A stretch of 64,000 nt of DNA from Paludibacteraceae bacterium (GCA_017479885.1 JAFVBR010000026.1:1-64000); one strand, 5' to 3'; shown: positions 24,590 through 34,410, counted from the stretch's first letter. Program-made: numbers and translations. The notes: generated by a model from the sequence alone, not told the origin.

Positions 24590-24943
24590 TTATTTAACTC
24601 GTCTTTCAGGAATACGAGCCTTCTTACCTGTGAGGTCACGAAGGTAATACAGACGTGCGCGGCGAACCTTGCCGTACTTGTTGACTGTGATGTTCTCAAT
24701 GAAGGGGCTGTCCATAGGGAAGATACGCTCTACGCCTACGTTGCCTGACATCTTGCGAACAGTAAAGCGCTTCTTTTCTCCGTTACCGGAAATGCGGATT
24801 ACGTCTCCGCGATACTCCTGAACACGCTCCTTGTTACCTTCTTTAATGCGGTATGACACAGTCACAGTGTCACCTGCCTTGAATGCGGGAAATTGTTTCT
24901 TCTCGCCTGCGAATGCTTCTTCAGCAATCTTAATCAAATCCAT
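24590..24943 (-). CDS. rplS: 50S ribosomal protein L19
   Basis: A 117-residue ribosomal protein L19, placed at the 30S-50S interface. The sequence is recognised from FKAGDTVTVSYRIKEGNKERVQEYRG and the long conserved end GVERIFPMDSPFIENITV ... RRARLYYLRDLTGKKARI. It is monocistronic, with its own promoter and terminator. This is a housekeeping anchor for the window. Confidence 0.97.
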   Translation of the reverse strand: MDLIKIAEEAFAGEKKQFPAFKAGDTVTVSYRIKEGNKERVQEYRGDVIRISGNGEKKRFTVRKMSGNVGVERIFPMDSPFIENITVNKYGKVRRARLYYLRDLTGKKARIPERRVK

Positions 24944-25024
24944 TGTTTCGTACGTTTTTAATGGTTAATGCAAAGAGTATACGCTATATCTGTATTTGCC
25001 AGAGACTCTTCGCGAAAAAGCGTG

Positions 25025-25056
25025 CAAAAGTACAACAAGTTTTTGGAATACACAAC
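25025..25056 (-). promoter_or_regulatory. Promoter of rplS
   Basis: Minus-strand GTTG (25056-25053) and TACTTTTG (25032-25025), 20 bases apart, about 80 bases upstream of the start codon. Confidence 0.6.
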
Positions 25057-25079
25057 AAAAATATATTTTTTTGTGCATT

Positions 25080-28000
25080 TTATCTTACTTCTGCACCGAA
25101 AAGTGTGTAGTATTTTCCGTCTCGGACTATATAAATATTACCGTCGATTAGCAGTTTTTGTGCCTTCGCAGAGTCGTGTTTTCCCTTGTTTTCGGACATG
25201 TACTCGACACTTGTCTCTATCCTCACCTGAAAAGGGTTCCAGTTGTCGTTGCCTTTGGTGAAGTTGTACAATGTAATTTCCTCTGTTTCTCCTGGCAGCA
25301 TTGCCTCTGTGAGTACGGTTGCCCATTTCACGCGATTCTGCGAGTTGTCAACACCCGATACCTCTGTGGTGCCGAATTCATAACTTCTCGGAGAACCGCC
25401 GGTAACCAATCCGTCGTTCCAACCTGCGGGCTGAATGAGTGAAGCACCGTCTTTCGTCTTTTCCACTGTGGTATAGCAGAATACCGTTTCTGCGTTGGCG
25501 TCCCAAGGTCTTCCCCAGAGTCCTGGTTTGGCAGTCTCTGTCTCTACCATGTCAACCTCCGGTCGGGCGGATGTTACAGTACATTGATATAGCAGATAGC
25601 CGCGTTTGCCTTTGGCGGTTTTGCTGGCAGTGATGTAGGCTACATCGTCTTTGTCGGAAGTGACGAGCATAGCCAGTTGAGCTTTCCATACTGTGAGGTT
25701 CATTCCTCCGAAAATGTAGTCGCAGGCACCATTCAATATACCTCCTTCTATTGCCACGCGCACATCGTTGTCACCATAAATGGCATCCTGACGGCCTATG
25801 ATACGGCAGTTCTTCAGAAATCCGCGGTCTGCACCTTTGGCGAAGGCGAGTGCACAGGCACGCTCACGGAATTTGCGTTGCTGCACGTCGGTGTTGCCTT
25901 CTGCTGTGGGACGTATTCCCTTCGAGCCTGCAGCTTCCACCACCACGTCTTCGCTCTCTTTCTTCGAGATATACTGATTGTATGAGTTCTCGAAGATAAT
26001 GCCTTCTGCCGTGAAGTCCTTGCCGTAAACCACGACCGTCGAATTCCAGTGTGTGGTGCTTGCACCGCCGCCGTTGACTACGGAATAATAGCCGTTCTCC
26101 TTGTTGACCTGCAGGGTGCGCTCGTCCCAAGTGAAGTCATTTGTCATGGAGTAGTAGTTGTAGCCATGACCATAGTATGAGGTTATTCTGACAGCATTGT
26201 CGGTTATGTCCACACCTCCGTTCTTCACTTCAATACTCGGCTCGGCAGCCGCATTCTTCAGTGTAATGTTGTTGAGGTGTATTCTGAGCATCTCCTCGTA
26301 GTTGCCCGGCTCAATCATAATCGTTACATTCTGCTCGTCTGTGCGCGACATCTTGCTTATTGCCTCCAATGCCTCGTTGATGGTAGCATAGTCACCTTCT
26401 GCACCAACTGTCACTACAGGCTTGTACTCTGTTACGAGTGCCACGCTTATGCTGTTGATATAACTTGTGCCTTTGGCACTTATTGTTACGAAACCTTCGC
26501 CGCCTTTGTATTCATAGGTCAGTGCGTCAATCTGCGAAGTGGAGCCTGTCTTTTGGTCTCCTATCACCGTCTCTCCTACATACAGATGGTATTCGTAGCA
26601 GGCGTTCACGGTCAGTATGCTGTTGCCATGTACCGGCACTCTTATCTCTCCGCCGTTGCCAGCATACAGATAGGTGTTGTTGTGCGACTTGCAACCTTTG
26701 AACTGCAAAGTCTTGTAGTTGTATTCGGTGTTGGTGTTTGTATAGCCTCCATCTGTGAAATCGGCGTCTGTGAATACCCATTCGTGAACATCGGCAGTGA
26801 AATCAATCTGCTTGCTTGTCGCCTTGCCTTCTACCCGCAAATTCGAAGTGAGGAGCTGGCTGTATATCCCGCTCTCTGTCACCTTCACGCTGTAAACTCC
26901 GTCACGCAGTTTGATTCCCGTCGTGCCTGTGAACACATATACGTAGTGGTCCTCCAGATTCTCAAAGGTGAATTTGGCAGCACTCAGTTCTGCTGCAGTT
27001 GCGCCTGTAGGGACTATGGTAATGTCATAAGCGGGCTTTTGCTTGAAAGTGAAGTCTTGTGTGGCATCTTCGGTGAAGAGCAATGTTTCGGGGCTTACGT
27101 CGTAGTCGTTTACGCCCGATGCGACTACCTTGTATTTGATGTTGTTTTCCAAATTAAGAGAGAACGTGCTACCTGTCCTTTGGAATTCAGGCTCATATAT
27201 TCTGTCATCGGGCTTGAGGAACTGCATGTCGAGTTTCTGTAGTTCCTCATCGGGCAAACCATTTATATATCCTGTGATTGACACCAGACTCACGTGTCCG
27301 ATAGTGATGTCGATAGTAATATCTGTGTTTCCTACCGAAACAGGATTATCGGATGTAACGATATATCCGTTGGCATTCTTCAGAGAAACATTGTAGTTGA
27401 AATCTGCTGCCAGTTGAACGGAATAGTTGCCGGCAACAGGAGTCACTTCTGTTTCGCCATTTGTACTCACGTTGGTAAATACCAGACTGTAGTTGTCGGG
27501 TATGCTCTTCGGAGCAGTCACAGTTCCTGAGACGGTAACCATGAGTGCAGGAGTACGGATAATGCGGGCAACCACCAGTTTCTCGTCTGTTCCGTAAATA
27601 CGATGTTTGCCGTCTTGCCCTGCGTAGAAGGTCAGTTTCTCTATTTTTGCAGCTGCAGTGTAATGACCTTCTGTCTTTTCACCGTTCGGACTCTCAAACA
27701 CATAGGTCTCTTTGCCTCCGTTCGAACCGACATAATATTCTATCTTGTCGCCTGCAGAGAATGTCTGCTCGATATACACACCCGGGGTGGAGCCTGCATT
27801 GGAATATATATAACCCGTGTATTCCGCACCGGCAGCATCCTTCAAAGATTTGCGGTCATAACACGTGAGGGCAGTATTGGTAGTACGCAGACGGTGGTTG
27901 GTTTTTCCTGCTCCGTTGAATTCAAGGTTAGCAGTTGCTGAGGCTATGAAACTTCCAAGCGTAATACCTGTGCTACCTGCTGTTATTGTATCAGCATACC

Positions 28001-28142
28001 AAGAGTTGATTTCTGCAACCGTCAGCATGTTCACATACTTTGTCTCGTCCAGTTGCTCTGCTCCGAAGTCCCAAACCTGGGCTTTCTGTGCGCTTGCTGC
28101 CACTGTCAGCACGGTGGCAATGAATAGTAAAGTCTTTTTCAT
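25080..28142 (-). CDS. Secreted pectinesterase (CE8) with N-terminal accessory domains
   Basis: A protein of 1020 residues from ATG 28142, with signal peptide KKTLLFIATVLTVAASAQ. The C-terminal third is a right-handed beta-helix of the pectin methylesterase family: GRQDAIYGDND and GACDYIFGG carry the two catalytic aspartates and GLWGRPW the arginine. It de-esterifies pectin. The preceding part has several beta-rich modules, including carboxypeptidase-regulatory-like repeats (VTVSGTVTAPKSIPDNYSLV, then ITGYINGLPDEE) and a discoidin-like module. The last residues, LLIDGNIYIVRDGKYYTLFG, form a tail shared with other exported proteins here. Confidence 0.9.
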   Translation of the reverse strand: MKKTLLFIATVLTVAASAQKAQVWDFGAEQLDETKYVNMLTVAEINSWYADTITAGSTGITLGSFIASATANLEFNGAGKTNHRLRTTNTALTCYDRKSLKDAAGAEYTGYIYSNAGSTPGVYIEQTFSAGDKIEYYVGSNGGKETYVFESPNGEKTEGHYTAAAKIEKLTFYAGQDGKHRIYGTDEKLVVARIIRTPALMVTVSGTVTAPKSIPDNYSLVFTNVSTNGETEVTPVAGNYSVQLAADFNYNVSLKNANGYIVTSDNPVSVGNTDITIDITIGHVSLVSITGYINGLPDEELQKLDMQFLKPDDRIYEPEFQRTGSTFSLNLENNIKYKVVASGVNDYDVSPETLLFTEDATQDFTFKQKPAYDITIVPTGATAAELSAAKFTFENLEDHYVYVFTGTTGIKLRDGVYSVKVTESGIYSQLLTSNLRVEGKATSKQIDFTADVHEWVFTDADFTDGGYTNTNTEYNYKTLQFKGCKSHNNTYLYAGNGGEIRVPVHGNSILTVNACYEYHLYVGETVIGDQKTGSTSQIDALTYEYKGGEGFVTISAKGTSYINSISVALVTEYKPVVTVGAEGDYATINEALEAISKMSRTDEQNVTIMIEPGNYEEMLRIHLNNITLKNAAAEPSIEVKNGGVDITDNAVRITSYYGHGYNYYSMTNDFTWDERTLQVNKENGYYSVVNGGGASTTHWNSTVVVYGKDFTAEGIIFENSYNQYISKKESEDVVVEAAGSKGIRPTAEGNTDVQQRKFRERACALAFAKGADRGFLKNCRIIGRQDAIYGDNDVRVAIEGGILNGACDYIFGGMNLTVWKAQLAMLVTSDKDDVAYITASKTAKGKRGYLLYQCTVTSARPEVDMVETETAKPGLWGRPWDANAETVFCYTTVEKTKDGASLIQPAGWNDGLVTGGSPRSYEFGTTEVSGVDNSQNRVKWATVLTEAMLPGETEEITLYNFTKGNDNWNPFQVRIETSVEYMSENKGKHDSAKAQKLLIDGNIYIVRDGKYYTLFGAEVR

Positions 28143-28166
28143 ATAGGTATTTTGTGTTTGTTTCTG

Positions 28167-28174
28167 CAAAAGTA
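28167..28174 (-). promoter_or_regulatory. -7 element of the pectinesterase gene
   Basis: Minus-strand TACTTTTG, 25 bases before the ATG; the -33 element is not clear. Confidence 0.4.
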
Positions 28175-28212
28175 GTGGTTATTCTCCGTCTGTTTGTGCA
28201 AATTCTGACGGA

Positions 28213-29916
28213 TTATGTAGCAGGCAGTATCGTCATCTCGCATTTTCTGCAGTCAAACTGCAAAACAAACAGGTTCTTCCCGCTTCTAAGGTATTTCGGC
28301 TCAACTACATTCCTGCTGCCTCTCTCCTTTCTGCAAATGTCCATCTCATGCAGTATGCAATACCTGCAGGTCATCAGGGGCTGTGAATCAGCCAGTCTGT
28401 TAACCGGCGTATCGGAATCTCTTAAACTTCTTAAGTCACTTACGTCTCTTCCTGATGTAACTGCAGAAACTGCGGCTTGTGTCACCTCTCTCCTCCACCT
28501 GTTCAACACCGATGCCGGTATGAAATACGCCTGCCGCCACTCTATCCTTATATCTGACGCCTCAAACACCGTGTCACCCAGTTTGCCCAGTTGAGTGCGC
28601 ACATTGGCTTCTACCCGCTCAGGGTTGTCGGCAGGAATTTTCTCTGCTTCAAACACCTTCTGTTGCTCACCAATGCGAAGCAGAAAGCCGTTATCGGTCT
28701 CCTTGAACAATATATCTACCGGCAGGCGTCTGGTAGTGCGCGATTTCTCCAATGCGTGGTTGAACTCTATGTCGAAGTTTCGGTACAACTCTGTGCCAAT
28801 GCGTATCTCCGGCATCTGGTTCGGATACACACGTCTCCCCTCCACGCGGTTCACAAGGAATCCCTTGTCCGCAAAGCACAATCCGTCACCGTTGTTGAGT
28901 TTCTTATCTGTCTCTATCTCTATATAGTTGCGACCTACCGCAGTCACTCTGCCTATGTACTCACCTGTTGACTTCGGAGTCTCCCAGTTGGCGAGATTCA
29001 TTGTCCGGCCGTGCAGGAAATAGTCAGTCTCGGAGCGGTGGAAAGTCTTCTCGGGATTAGGCGTGAAATCCAAGTACACATTGCCCTTTGATGCGCGGCA
29101 CCATGGCGAGTCAGCCTCTGCAAACAGACGGTCGAGCAACTGCCTGTAGTACGCCGTAATGTTTCTCACGTATGCCTCGTCTTTCAGTCTGCCCTCTATC
29201 TTCAGCGTCGTCACTCCCGCCTCAAGCAGTTCTCTCAGATACCTGCTGCGGTCGAGGTCGCGCAGACTGAGCACGTATTTCTGATGCACCAGCTCGTTCA
29301 TGTCTTTGTCCAACAGGTCATACTGCCACCTGCACAGTTGGGCACAGCAACCTCTGTTCGCCGACCTGCCCAGCACCTTCTCCGACATATAGCATCTGCC
29401 CGAATAACTCACACAAAGAGCCCCGTGCACAAACGCCTCGAGTTCTATATCTGTCTCCCTTCTTATCTCTCTTATCTCCTCAAGCGTCAACTCTCTTGCA
29501 AGCACGGCACGTCTGAATCCCTGCCGCTCTCTGGCAAGCACATCTTCAAGAGTGCGGTTGTCACATTGTGTGGAGGCATGCAGACGTATCTCAGGCAATG
29601 TCTCCCGCAGCAGTTTCAAGTCCTGCACTATCAGTGCGTCAGCCCCTGCTTTATACACTTGCCATGCCATCTCTGCTGCTTGCCCTCGCTCCTCCTCTGT
29701 CAGCAGTGTATTCAATGCTACTAACACCTTCGCGTCAAACAAGTGCGCATACCTGCACAACTCACCTATATCTTCTATGCTGTTGCCTGCCGCAGAGCGT
29801 GCACTGAACTGCGGCGCACCTATATACACCGCATCCGCCCCTGCATCTATTGCAGCCTTGCCTACCTGCAAATCTCTTGCAGGAGCCAGCAGTTCTATGG
29901 ATATGCGCTTATTCAT
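28213..29916 (-). CDS. U32 family peptidase/tRNA or rRNA hydroxylation protein
   Basis: A 567-residue protein of the U32 family. The N-terminal barrel has ELLAPARDLQVGKAAIDAGADAVYIG and the signature EAFVHGALCVSYSGRCYMS; a GRSANRGCCAQLCRW segment supplies Cys residues, and CRYCILHEMDIC ... FDCRKCEM near the C-terminus gives four more, likely a metal site. Relatives such as RlhA and TrhP modify RNA bases by hydroxylation in place of acting as proteases. A hairpin and a 130-base leader precede it. Confidence 0.9.
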   Translation of the reverse strand: MNKRISIELLAPARDLQVGKAAIDAGADAVYIGAPQFSARSAAGNSIEDIGELCRYAHLFDAKVLVALNTLLTEEERGQAAEMAWQVYKAGADALIVQDLKLLRETLPEIRLHASTQCDNRTLEDVLARERQGFRRAVLARELTLEEIREIRRETDIELEAFVHGALCVSYSGRCYMSEKVLGRSANRGCCAQLCRWQYDLLDKDMNELVHQKYVLSLRDLDRSRYLRELLEAGVTTLKIEGRLKDEAYVRNITAYYRQLLDRLFAEADSPWCRASKGNVYLDFTPNPEKTFHRSETDYFLHGRTMNLANWETPKSTGEYIGRVTAVGRNYIEIETDKKLNNGDGLCFADKGFLVNRVEGRRVYPNQMPEIRIGTELYRNFDIEFNHALEKSRTTRRLPVDILFKETDNGFLLRIGEQQKVFEAEKIPADNPERVEANVRTQLGKLGDTVFEASDIRIEWRQAYFIPASVLNRWRREVTQAAVSAVTSGRDVSDLRSLRDSDTPVNRLADSQPLMTCRYCILHEMDICRKERGSRNVVEPKYLRSGKNLFVLQFDCRKCEMTILPAT

Positions 29917-30047
29917 AATACTTATATCCGTTACGCCTCCGAGCGTAACGCCACGAAGCGTAATGAAAGAGACAGCATTATAGCAGACTTCCTATTCACG
30001 CAAGAAAAATCAGCTATTCTGATTACAAAAGGTTCAAACCTCGTCTG

Positions 30048-30079
30048 CAAAGGTAATGTGTTTTTTCTAATTGCGCAAG
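30048..30079 (-). promoter_or_regulatory. Promoter of the U32 peptidase gene
   Basis: Minus-strand CTTG (30079-30076) and TACCTTTG (30055-30048), exactly 20 bases apart; the leader would be about 125 bases. Confidence 0.65.
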
Positions 30080-30310
30080 TATAAGGCAATATCTTTCGCA
30101 AACAAAACCCTGCCTGCACCGGGCAGACAGGGCAAATATAAGATTCTCAATCAGAACCATCTTTTTCAGGAATAAGTAAACCTTGAATTGCTGGTTGTTG
30201 ACTACTGTTTATTAGGATGTTTTATTTTTGTGCCCGTGAGGGCGTATTTTCAGCCGTCAGGCAGAAGGATGAAGATTGAGATGTGAATTTTTCGTAAAAT
30301 TGATTCGGTT

Positions 30311-30337
30311 CACAAAATTGTGGTCCACAAACTTGTG
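30311..30337. promoter_or_regulatory. Twin 12-bp dyads overlapping the ATPase promoter
   Basis: CACAAAATTGTG (30311-30322) and CACAAACTTGTG (30326-30337), centre distance 15 bases, cover the -33 element. This looks like an operator pair. Confidence 0.55.
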
Positions 30338-30363
30338 TACTTTTATATTTTGTACTATCTTTG
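30332..30363 (+). promoter_or_regulatory. Promoter of the AAA ATPase gene
   Basis: CTTG (30332-30335) and TATCTTTG (30356-30363) with 20-base spacing; ATG at 30391. Confidence 0.7.
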
Positions 30364-30390
30364 CACCTGAATAAGAAAAACGTTATCATT

Positions 30391-31506
30391 ATGAATAAGA
30401 GTTTTGTTTACGGAATGTTTGTCGAAGAAGACAATTTCACAGATCGTGAGAAAGAGACACGGCGTCTGAAAATGGATTTCGAGCATGGACTGAACGTCAT
30501 ACTCATTTCTCCTCGCCGAATGGGCAAAACTTCACTTGTGAAACGAGTTCAATCGCAAGTGAACAAGGAATTGGTAAAAGTGGTATATATGGATATATAT
30601 GACTGCCGCAGCGAATATGATTTTTACAATCGTTTTGCTGAAGCTCTCCTCAAACAAACGGCAAAACAAGCCGATTTGGTGATGCAGAACGTAAAGGATT
30701 TTCTGGTTCGTCTAACTCCGAAGATTGCTTTCTCTCCTGATCCGGCAACCGAGTATTCATTGTCTTTAGGAATAACACCCAAGAATTATAGTCCCGAGGA
30801 AATATTGTCGTTACCTGAAATCATTTCTCAGAAAATAGGGAAACATATAGTTGTGTGTATTGATGAGTTCCAGCAAGTGGGCGAGTTTCCTGATTCATTG
30901 ACCGTACAGAAGCGAATGCGTGGTGTGTGGCAGTTGCAACGCAATGTGTCATATTGCTTGTTTGGCAGTAAGAAACACTTGCTGACCGAAATATTTCATA
31001 GCAAACGAATGCCGTTCTATCAGTTCGGAGATACCATTTATTTGGATCCCATACCAACGGAAGAATGGATTCCATTCATCTGCACTCATTTTGCGCGGGA
31101 AAACAAGAAAATCACCGAACCGCAAGCCGCAAAGATATGCGAAATGGTACATAACTATTCTTCCTACGTGCAGCAATTGGCGTGGAATGTACTCCTGAAC
31201 ACAGAAAGGGAGGTGACAGACGAGATACTATATATGTCCATGAGCGACCTGATTGCTCACAATACGGCATTGTTCATGCAGCAGATAGATGGTTTGACTA
31301 CATATCAAATGAATTTCCTTCGTGCCGTTGCCCGTGGAGTACATAAAGATTTCTCGTCACAAGAGATACTGGAGAATTACAATCTCGGAACAAAATCAAA
31401 TATCACACGCTTAATCAATGTTTTAACCAACAAAGAACTGATTGAGCGGCGCATGGATGGTATTTACATTGCTGACCCGGTATTGGAAAAATGGCTGCTG
31501 TCATAA
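30391..31506 (+). CDS. Archaeal-type AAA ATPase
   Basis: A 371-residue ATPase. ATG 30391 fits the promoter. Walker A is LISPRRMGKTSLVKR and Walker B is VVCIDEFQQV; the early FVEEDNFTDREKE and the C-terminal winged-helix section NITRLINVLTNKELIERRMDGIY are typical of the archaeal ATPase family also found in Bacteroidetes. These are STAND-like ATPases of uncertain function, often one per genome location. A strong hairpin terminator follows. Confidence 0.88.
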   Translation: MNKSFVYGMFVEEDNFTDREKETRRLKMDFEHGLNVILISPRRMGKTSLVKRVQSQVNKELVKVVYMDIYDCRSEYDFYNRFAEALLKQTAKQADLVMQNVKDFLVRLTPKIAFSPDPATEYSLSLGITPKNYSPEEILSLPEIISQKIGKHIVVCIDEFQQVGEFPDSLTVQKRMRGVWQLQRNVSYCLFGSKKHLLTEIFHSKRMPFYQFGDTIYLDPIPTEEWIPFICTHFARENKKITEPQAAKICEMVHNYSSYVQQLAWNVLLNTEREVTDEILYMSMSDLIAHNTALFMQQIDGLTTYQMNFLRAVARGVHKDFSSQEILENYNLGTKSNITRLINVLTNKELIERRMDGIYIADPVLEKWLLS

Positions 31507-31524
31507 ATGTAGATGACCAGATGA

Positions 31525-31555
31525 ATCATGGGCGGCACAATCTGCCGCCCATGAT
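31525..31555 (+). terminator. Terminator of the ATPase gene
   Basis: ATCATGGGCGGCA and its exact complement, 13-bp stem, 5-base loop, followed by GCTTTCTT. Confidence 0.8.
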
Positions 31556-31645
31556 GCTTTCTTATGCGGTGGTTTGTGTTTGCCGAGTTTGTAGAGTTAC
31601 TTTTCAGACCTCTCAAACCTTACAAACTTTTCAAATTTTCAACCA

Positions 31646-32926
31646 TTATCTCACTTCTGCGCCTTGGAGGGTGTATCGCTTGCCGTCAGGCAGGAGGATA
31701 AATACCTTGCCGTCCTCCATTACTTTGCGGGCACGATTCAGAGACGCAGGGTCATTGGTCTCAAGGTCGTCAATACCAGTTGTACCAAGGGTGTAGAAGT
31801 TCTGAGTGAAGGTCTGAAGGGTTTTGCCTGCGGAGTCTTTGGCATCGATAGTCAGCACATACGGAGTGCCCTCGTTAAGACCCGTAATCGTGAACGAGAA
31901 TCCTTCGGTCATGGTCTGTTCAGGCACTTTGCCATGACCCGGTGCACTGAAAGCAATCTGCGTAAGCTGTCCTTGGGAATTGAAAGTCAAAGTGCAGATT
32001 ATGTTGCCCTGTTTGTCTTTTATCACCAGCTCGTATGTTGCAGCACCGCTCACCACCGGCCAAACAACATCTGCACTATTGTCCGCAGGTATTACTTTCA
32101 CGTCATTGGTCTCAACCGTCTTCACCCCTATCGGCCGTACGTCATATAGTCCCCAAAAATCGTGTATCTGATAATAGGTCATATAATCTGCCGGAACATA
32201 GACGATAGTGCTGTAAGGCAGATTCCCTAATGCATTTGTGGACGCCGTTGGCGGACGCCTGCTGTAACATGTAATAGTCATAATATTGTTGAAACCTGAG
32301 AATGCATAATCACCTATTATCTTCAGTGAACTGCCGAATACTACGCTTTCCAGACTGCTGCAATCATAGAAAGCATTGGCTCCGATACTTGTCACACTAT
32401 TAGGAATAGTGATACCCGTCAGACTATTACATTCATGGAAAGCATAGTTTCCGATACTTGTCACACCATTAGGAATTACCAAGTCTAATACTTCCTTACC
32501 ATTCAAATACAAATGATGAGCACAAAATAATGGATTTGCTGTGTTATTATCAAACTTTATTCCACACCAAGCCGCAACATCTTCTATATAAACACTTTCC
32601 AGACTGCTGCAATCTCGGAAAGCATAGTTCCCGATACTTGTAACACTATTAGGAATAGTGATACTCGTCAGACTGCTGCATTCTTGGAAAGCATAGTTTC
32701 CGATACTTGTCACACCATTATTGATTTTAATTGTCTTGATTTTTGTCCTATAGCTGTACCATGGAGAGCCATTATAATCAAAATCTCTCATTGCACCTGT
32801 GCCGGAAATGGTTAGAACTCCATCTGTCAAATCCCATGTAAGATTTTTGCCGCATGTGCCGCTCTCTGCAAATGCACTCCCGCTCGCAACTATTGCAAAC
32901 AGGAGAATAATAAGTTTAGTTTTCAT
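31646..32926 (-). CDS. BspA-like leucine-rich repeat exported protein
   Basis: A 426-residue protein from ATG 32926 with a signal peptide ([17 protein letters not shown]). It opens with the BspA start module [20 protein letters not shown] and has at least five BspA/TpLRR repeats with [16 protein letters not shown] fibronectin-like domain follows, then the tail [20 protein letters not shown], also seen in the pectinesterase. BspA-like proteins bind host or plant surfaces. The repeat region uses near-identical DNA copies, suggesting recent duplication. Confidence 0.88.
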   Translation of the reverse strand: MKTKLIILLFAIVASGSAFAESGTCGKNLTWDLTDGVLTISGTGAMRDFDYNGSPWYSYRTKIKTIKINNGVTSIGNYAFQECSSLTSITIPNSVTSIGNYAFRDCSSLESVYIEDVAAWCGIKFDNNTANPLFCAHHLYLNGKEVLDLVIPNGVTSIGNYAFHECNSLTGITIPNSVTSIGANAFYDCSSLESVVFGSSLKIIGDYAFSGFNNIMTITCYSRRPPTASTNALGNLPYSTIVYVPADYMTYYQIHDFWGLYDVRPIGVKTVETNDVKVIPADNSADVVWPVVSGAATYELVIKDKQGNIICTLTFNSQGQLTQIAFSAPGHGKVPEQTMTEGFSFTITGLNEGTPYVLTIDAKDSAGKTLQTFTQNFYTLGTTGIDDLETNDPASLNRARKVMEDGKVFILLPDGKRYTLQGAEVR

Positions 32927-32930
32927 GAGA

Positions 32931-33245
32931 TTAAATAGGAACATTGATTCTAATAATTTTGTCTTTGTTTGTATCTTTGTAATCACACATCGCACCTGAC
33001 ACATAGAGATCAACAAAATCTTTAGAGGAATTAAATACATAATTATCGTTTATCATAGCATATATTATGGCTCTTATCTCATTTTTAGTGTTCAGACTAT
33101 AAGGTAAGGCATAAGTTGATTCATTCAACCAATTATTATCTTTAAGGTTGAAAGATGCATTTAATAACTCTACGAACCTATATCTTGTGTTAGAGTCTTC
33201 AAATGTGAACATCAAAATAGAACTAATAGTGTTTGGTTTCATCAT
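32931..33245 (-). CDS. Hypothetical 104-residue protein upstream of the BspA-like gene
   Basis: An AT-rich frame from ATG 33245, ending 4 bases before the BspA-like start codon. The product ([21 protein letters not shown], then [17 protein letters not shown]) has no signal peptide and no family that I recognise. The arrangement looks like an operon, although base composition and cellular location differ from the exported protein. Confidence 0.6.
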   Translation of the reverse strand: MMKPNTISSILMFTFEDSNTRYRFVELLNASFNLKDNNWLNESTYALPYSLNTKNEIRAIIYAMINDNYVFNSSKDFVDLYVSGAMCDYKDTNKDKIIRINVPI

Positions 33246-33386
33246 GATTAGTATATTATTAGTTGTTTTTCCTACTCCCTTTCAGGCGTTTCGGATTCTT
33301 CCTTGTGTGGTGCATAATATAATCATTTGCATTGAATAAGAATATTGCAAATTAATATCGCAACAGATTTGTTATACTAATGCATC

Positions 33387-33809
33387 TTAAGGCTCAAATT
33401 TCTGCAATTCTTTTTGCTTTTGAAGATATTTATCATCTATGTATTTTTCAAAAAACGGATAATCGTCTTTAATACTCTGAATACATTCCTTGATGTTTCT
33501 CCAATTGGGATTTTTTTCATCAATTGCTTTAAGGACGACTGATAATTTTATATCCAATTCTTTTTGTTCATTCTCAAACTCGGTTTGTTTTGAATCTTTC
33601 TGTTTTTGGACATTTTCTCGTTCGTAGTACTTCGAGAAATAGTTTGAAGGAATATCAAATTCTTTTCCGTCTTTCTTTTTACAAATATACACAACATTAC
33701 CAATTCCTTGTTTGGAATCGACAAAATACAACACATCGGGATATTCATTTTTGACAAATAAGTCTATTTCCTCATGCGATAGATTTAATTTTTTAACGTA
33801 TTTTTCCAT
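33387..33809 (-). CDS. Hypothetical 140-residue coiled-coil protein
   Basis: An AT-rich frame from ATG 33809. A short beta section (DVLYFVDSKQGIGNVVYICKKKDGKEF) is followed by a long charged helix with heptad character (ERENVQKQKDSKQTEFENEQKELDIKL). No family recognised. A TAnnTTTG promoter with a 17-bp inverted repeat in the leader precedes it. Confidence 0.65.
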   Translation of the reverse strand: MEKYVKKLNLSHEEIDLFVKNEYPDVLYFVDSKQGIGNVVYICKKKDGKEFDIPSNYFSKYYERENVQKQKDSKQTEFENEQKELDIKLSVVLKAIDEKNPNWRNIKECIQSIKDDYPFFEKYIDDKYLQKQKELQKFEP

Positions 33810-33912
33810 AAACCAACTATATGATTAACATTGCCTCCACTTTTTATTATCTGGCAGAAAGCATACTCCTTAAAATAGTTAAACCTGATAGTCTTCAGAT
33901 TCACATAAAAGC

Positions 33913-33929
33913 ACCTGATGACATCAGGT
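33913..33929. promoter_or_regulatory. 17-bp inverted repeat in the leader of the coiled-coil gene
   Basis: ACCTGATG, one central base, CATCAGGT. It lies 13 bases downstream of the -7 element (minus strand), a good place for a repressor site. Confidence 0.5.
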
Positions 33930-33941
33930 AAAACTTTGCTG

Positions 33942-33973
33942 CAAAGGTAGTAACTACTCGGAAAAAGCACAAT
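33942..33973 (-). promoter_or_regulatory. Promoter of the coiled-coil gene
   Basis: Minus-strand ATTG (33973-33970) and TACCTTTG (33949-33942), 20 bases apart. Confidence 0.55.
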
Positions 33974-34056
33974 ATAGACGTGTTGAAAAGAAACATACAA
34001 AGTGTATAAACTTTTCAACACTTTCTTTATGAGAACTCAATTTGAGCACTGCCTCA

Positions 34057-34100
34057 CGTCACCGTGGTATCACCGTAGTATCACCGTAATATCACCGTAG
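34057..34100. repeat. 11-bp tandem array TATCACCGTAG
   Basis: Four consecutive units, the first degenerate, run through the 3' end and stop codon of the XRE-like gene. The last codons of that gene (TTVILR) are built from the repeat. Confidence 0.8.
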
Positions 34101-34314
34101 TTTCGGATTCAGACAGCTCTTGACTGTAATATTGAAAGAAATCATGTCCAAACAGACGCGAAATCTGCAGCAGGCGGGCGGTGTCAACCGAAGGACATCG
34201 GAAGATATTATATACAGTTGCACGGTTGCAACTCAGTTTCTGAGCCAGACACTGCACTTGCCGCCCCTGACGGCGGAACTCTGCTTCGATAATATGACCT
34301 ATATGTACTGACAA
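34081..34314 (-). CDS. Small XRE-like helix-turn-helix regulator
   Basis: The frame encodes VHIGHIIEAEFRRQGRQVQCLAQKLSCNRATVYNIF followed by DTARLLQISRLFGHDFFQYY, the pattern of very small XRE-type DNA-binding proteins common in Bacteroides and Prevotella. No ATG exists; the frame is open to TTG 34377, but TTG 34314 gives the usual N-terminus just before VHIG and is preferred. Rare start codons may mean a weakly expressed or decaying gene. The C-terminal end is made of the 11-bp satellite. Confidence 0.65.
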   Translation of the reverse strand: MSVHIGHIIEAEFRRQGRQVQCLAQKLSCNRATVYNIFRCPSVDTARLLQISRLFGHDFFQYYSQELSESETTVILR

Positions 34315-34323
34315 TGAATTTAT

Positions 34324-34331
34324 TATATTTG
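34324..34331 (+). promoter_or_regulatory. Possible plus-strand -7 element
   Basis: TATATTTG, followed by a 27-codon frame starting MLLKTVRLSFRHDNK at 34337. Neither is backed by other evidence; it could produce a transcript through the structured element at 34411-34540. Confidence 0.25.
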
Positions 34332-34410
34332 CCGGAATGTTATTAAAAACCGTACGCCTCAGTTTCAGACACGACAATAAAAGAAGCGTGGTGCTGATTC
34401 GCTTTCATTC

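Larger units (their letters stand above)
29917..30390. other. Intergenic region between divergent genes
   Basis: No gene is supported. It contains the U32 leader with a GTTACGC/GCGTAAC hairpin (29930-29949), the U32 promoter (30048-30079), a hairpin of CCCTG/CAGGG type near 30108-30132, the two 12-bp dyads at 30311-30337 and the promoter of the ATPase gene. Confidence 0.6.

Noticed and set aside
26277..27242. Long plus-strand frame of 321 codons
   Set aside because: Antisense to the pectinesterase; composition rich in Cys, Tyr and Val reflects the opposite strand.
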